A stretch of 61,215 nt of DNA from Bacteroidaceae bacterium (GTDB lineage: Bacteria > Bacteroidota > Bacteroidia > Bacteroidales > Bacteroidaceae), in assembly GCA_017458585.1 (NCBI GenBank), contig JAFTAJ010000020.1, forward strand, positions 1 to 61,215. The letters are read 5' to 3'. The first letter of the stretch is position 1. Every line of letters starts with the position of its first letter. The notes beneath the pieces are model-generated. The model was not told the DNA's origin. It saw only the letters and a program-made list of their open reading frames with translations, and made no database searches. Both the position numbers and the translations under genes were made by a program. Shown piece by piece: positions 59,358-61,215 of this stretch.

Positions 59358-59438
59358 CTTGGGTAAAAGGAATATAACGAATCTCACAAATAATCATAAA
59401 AACATCTCCCTATTCCCCGCGAATTGGGAGTTTTTTCG

Positions 59439-59446
59439 TATCTTTG
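59439..59446 (+). promoter_or_regulatory. Predicted -7 box of the SMR gene
   Basis: TATCTTTG 64 bp before the ATG at 59510, so the SMR and Nim-MGMT genes may form their own unit. Confidence 0.5.
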
Positions 59447-59509
59447 CAACGCCTTAGAAGGAGTCGCCGGAATAGTTCTGCAGCCCTCAAACAGGCAATC
59501 GGTAACCAA

Positions 59510-59833
59510 ATGAACTGGATTATCTTGATTGTTGCAGGACTATGTGAGACGGGGTTCACCTATTGTCTTGGTCGTGCAAAGTATGTGACAGGAACTGAAT
59601 GGTGGCTATGGATGAGCGGATTCCTGGCTTTCACCATTCTCAGTATGGGACTATTGGCCAAAGCTACACAGACGCTTCCTTTAGGGACAGCTTACCCAGT
59701 ATGGACGGGAATAGGTGCTGTAGGAACGGTCCTTGTAGGCATCTTCATCTTCCGCGAACCGGCCACGTTCTGGCGATTGTTTTTCATCGCGACGCTCATT
59801 GCGTCAATTATCGGACTAAAAACAGTATCATAA
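59510..59833 (+). CDS. SMR family multidrug/quaternary-ammonium efflux protein
   Basis: A 107-residue four-helix protein starting at MNWIILIVAG. The membrane-embedded glutamate (E13 in GLCETGF) that couples drug export to protons is present, together with LPLGTAYPVWTGIGAVGT and a full-length fourth helix. The frame is open 22 codons further upstream, but that part lies at or before the transcription start. Confidence 0.93.
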   Translation: MNWIILIVAGLCETGFTYCLGRAKYVTGTEWWLWMSGFLAFTILSMGLLAKATQTLPLGTAYPVWTGIGAVGTVLVGIFIFREPATFWRLFFIATLIASIIGLKTVS

Positions 59834-59834
59834 T

Positions 59835-60860
59835 ATGGAATTCAGAGCAATGAGGCGCAAGCGCCAGCAGCTTTCAGAAGAAGAGAGCATCGGGATATTG
59901 CAGAGGGCTACTGCCGGCACATTGGCACTGCTGGGTGATGGCGGCTATCCATACGCTGTTCCCATCAGCTATGTCTATGCCGATGGCAAGTTGTATTTCC
60001 ACAGTGCCCTGAGTGGTCATAAGGTGGATGCCATCAGGAATTGTGATAAAGCTTCATTCTGTGTCATCGACAAGGATGATGTGCAGCCCGCGAGGTACAC
60101 CACCTTCTTCCGTAGTGTGATAGCCTTTGGTCGCATCCACATCATCGAGGATGAGCAGGAGAAACTGGAAACGGCACGTCTGCTTGGTGACAGATATAAT
60201 CCCAACCAAGAGGAAGCCTTACAGAAGGAACTGGAGCATGGCTTTGCACGGATGATGATGATCCGTTTCGACATCAAGCATCTGACAGGCAAAAAGGCTA
60301 TTGAGTTAGTAAAACTAAAAACAATGGACTTCACGACGCACTATCAGTCGCCTCTCGGCGGCATCACACTGGCCTCTGACGGCGAGGCACTCGTCGGCCT
60401 CTGGTTCGACGGACAGAAATACTTCGCCGATGCACTCGACACTAAGCATACAGAGCGCGACGACCTCCCTATATTCGACGAGACGCGCCGATGGCTCGAC
60501 ACCTACTTCAGCGGCAAGGCTCCCGACTTCACACCGAAGCTCTCGATGCGAGCCAGCGACTTTCGGAAACGGGTGTGGGAAATCATGCTCACCATCCCCT
60601 TCGGGCACACAATGACCTACGGCGACATTGCCCGACAGATAGCCCGCGAGCGCGGCATCCCCACGATGTCCATGCAGGCTGTCGGCGGCGCGGTGAGCCA
60701 CAACAGCATATCGCTCATCATCCCCTGTCACCGCGTCGTCGGTACAGGCAGTTCGCTTACAGGCTACGCCGGAGGCATCGACAAGAAGCTGCGCCTGCTC
60801 CAGATGGAAGGCGCATTGCAGCCCGATTTCTTCGTTCCTAAGAAGGGCACGACATTGTAA
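59835..60860 (+). CDS. Fusion of a Nim-like pyridoxamine-oxidase-fold protein with an MGMT/Ogt DNA repair domain
   Basis: 341 residues. Residues 1-158 resemble the pyridoxamine 5'-phosphate oxidase-like/NimA family (nitroimidazole resistance), and 164-335 are a methylguanine-DNA methyltransferase with the acceptor C298 in IPCHRVV and the helix-turn-helix FGHTMTYGDIARQIA. The junction (160-165) has a Met that would be the normal MGMT start, so either a true fusion or two adjacent genes joined by loss of a stop. Downstream partner of the SMR gene. Confidence 0.9.
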   Translation: MEFRAMRRKRQQLSEEESIGILQRATAGTLALLGDGGYPYAVPISYVYADGKLYFHSALSGHKVDAIRNCDKASFCVIDKDDVQPARYTTFFRSVIAFGRIHIIEDEQEKLETARLLGDRYNPNQEEALQKELEHGFARMMMIRFDIKHLTGKKAIELVKLKTMDFTTHYQSPLGGITLASDGEALVGLWFDGQKYFADALDTKHTERDDLPIFDETRRWLDTYFSGKAPDFTPKLSMRASDFRKRVWEIMLTIPFGHTMTYGDIARQIARERGIPTMSMQAVGGAVSHNSISLIIPCHRVVGTGSSLTGYAGGIDKKLRLLQMEGALQPDFFVPKKGTTL

Positions 60861-61113
60861 AGACGTCTTTCTGCTTTTGCTGGGCATCACAACAAATACA
60901 TGAGTAATTTGGAGCCTAAGCATGGCTTTGTACTCACTTATCCGCAATTTGGGTAGTTCTTTCCAAAATCTGTTTAGGCGATGTATCGGGAAATCGTCGT
61001 ACCTTTGCGGTCGAAAATAATAATCGACCGCGAAACTCGGCGGCGCCTCAGCAATTGGAGCGAGCTCCATTGCGTTCGGCTTGCACGAGCTTTGCATTAT
61101 AAAAGAAGACGAA
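60861..61113. other. Gap before the final gene: promoter and structured leader
   Basis: 253 bp without a gene. A TACCTTTG box at 61000-61007 is followed by about 106 nt of leader containing GCAATTGGAGC...GCTCCATTGC (about 61052-61074), an inverted pair with one mismatch. The part before the promoter (60890-60990) shows no feature I can name. Confidence 0.6.
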
Positions 61114-61215
61114 ATGAGACAGATTCTAATGATTTTAACGGCAATGCTGCTGACGTGCTGTTCTTCGGAGAGCGAGGTAAAGGCCGAGACCACACAGGCA
61201 ACGGCGAATATGGGC
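61114..61215 (+). CDS. Partial lipoprotein (5' end only)
   Basis: The last 34 codons read MRQILMILTAMLLTCCSSESE..., a lipoprotein signal with lipobox LTCC. The gene runs off the window, so the mature part is unknown. It has its own predicted promoter. Confidence 0.75.
   Translation, partial: MRQILMILTAMLLTCCSSESEVKAETTQATANMG

Noticed and set aside
60315-61193. Minus-strand frame over the MGMT domain and final gap
   Set aside because: It is antisense to the conserved MGMT domain and shows no motif.

Overview
The window comes from a Bacteroidota chromosome, most likely an order Bacteroidales, Prevotella-like bacterium. The signs are: TAnnTTTG promoter boxes (with an upstream TTG/TTTG where visible), a fimbrillin-like lipoprotein, BspA-type leucine-rich repeat proteins with dockerin-like ends, C-terminal tails resembling type IX secretion sorting signals, a DUF4491 protein, and weak reliance on Shine-Dalgarno sites. 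No plasmid, phage or CRISPR signature was seen. The only trace of an insertion sequence is a possible transposase tail at the left edge.

Layout. 1-10,300 (minus strand): cation efflux protein, YifB AAA protein, M16 peptidase, SufE, an M28/glutaminyl-cyclase-like lipoprotein flanked by two copies of a structured repeat, a C26-M19 peptidase fusion, an HU-like protein, DUF4491 and an Lrp regulator. 10,300-23,300 (minus): the core gene-expression cluster, transcribed tRNA-Tyr, tRNA-Gly, tRNA-Thr, tuf, tRNA-Trp, secE, nusG, rplK, rplA, rplJ, rplL, rpoB, rpoC. 23,400-41,910 (minus): an AspT/YidE-type transporter, then a tightly packed run read from 41,910 downwards: two giant secreted papain-like peptidases, mutS, a flavodiiron protein, an exported tyrosine phosphatase and a fimbrillin-like lipoprotein. 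41,911-50,281 (minus): repeat-rich DNA and two paralogous BspA/dockerin surface proteins with an AAA ATPase between them; the first surface protein has its signal peptide separated by a one-base frameshift in an A6 run. 50,400-61,215 (mostly plus): a six-hairpin glycosidase-like protein, an AraC regulator divergent from a redox operon (acetyltransferase, SDR, aldo-keto reductase, flavodoxin, flavin reductase, iron alcohol dehydrogenase, AhpD/cupin protein), an SMR transporter, a Nim-like/MGMT fusion and the start of a lipoprotein.

The genes are mostly recognisable; the unusual signal lies between and inside them. (1) Three intergenic arrays keep a strict 21-22 nt period while the unit sequence changes step by step along the array. 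(2) Two copies of an element of about 265 bp keep a 10-bp outer stem and a 5-bp/3-nt hairpin through compensatory changes, although the interior sequence has diverged: evidence for a structured element or RNA. (3) Short repeats that litter the intergenic DNA also sit in frame inside at least five coding sequences (seven sites), one family in both orientations. (4) A palindromic family lies just downstream of several stop codons. All functional statements are from reading the sequence; no database or folding search was run.
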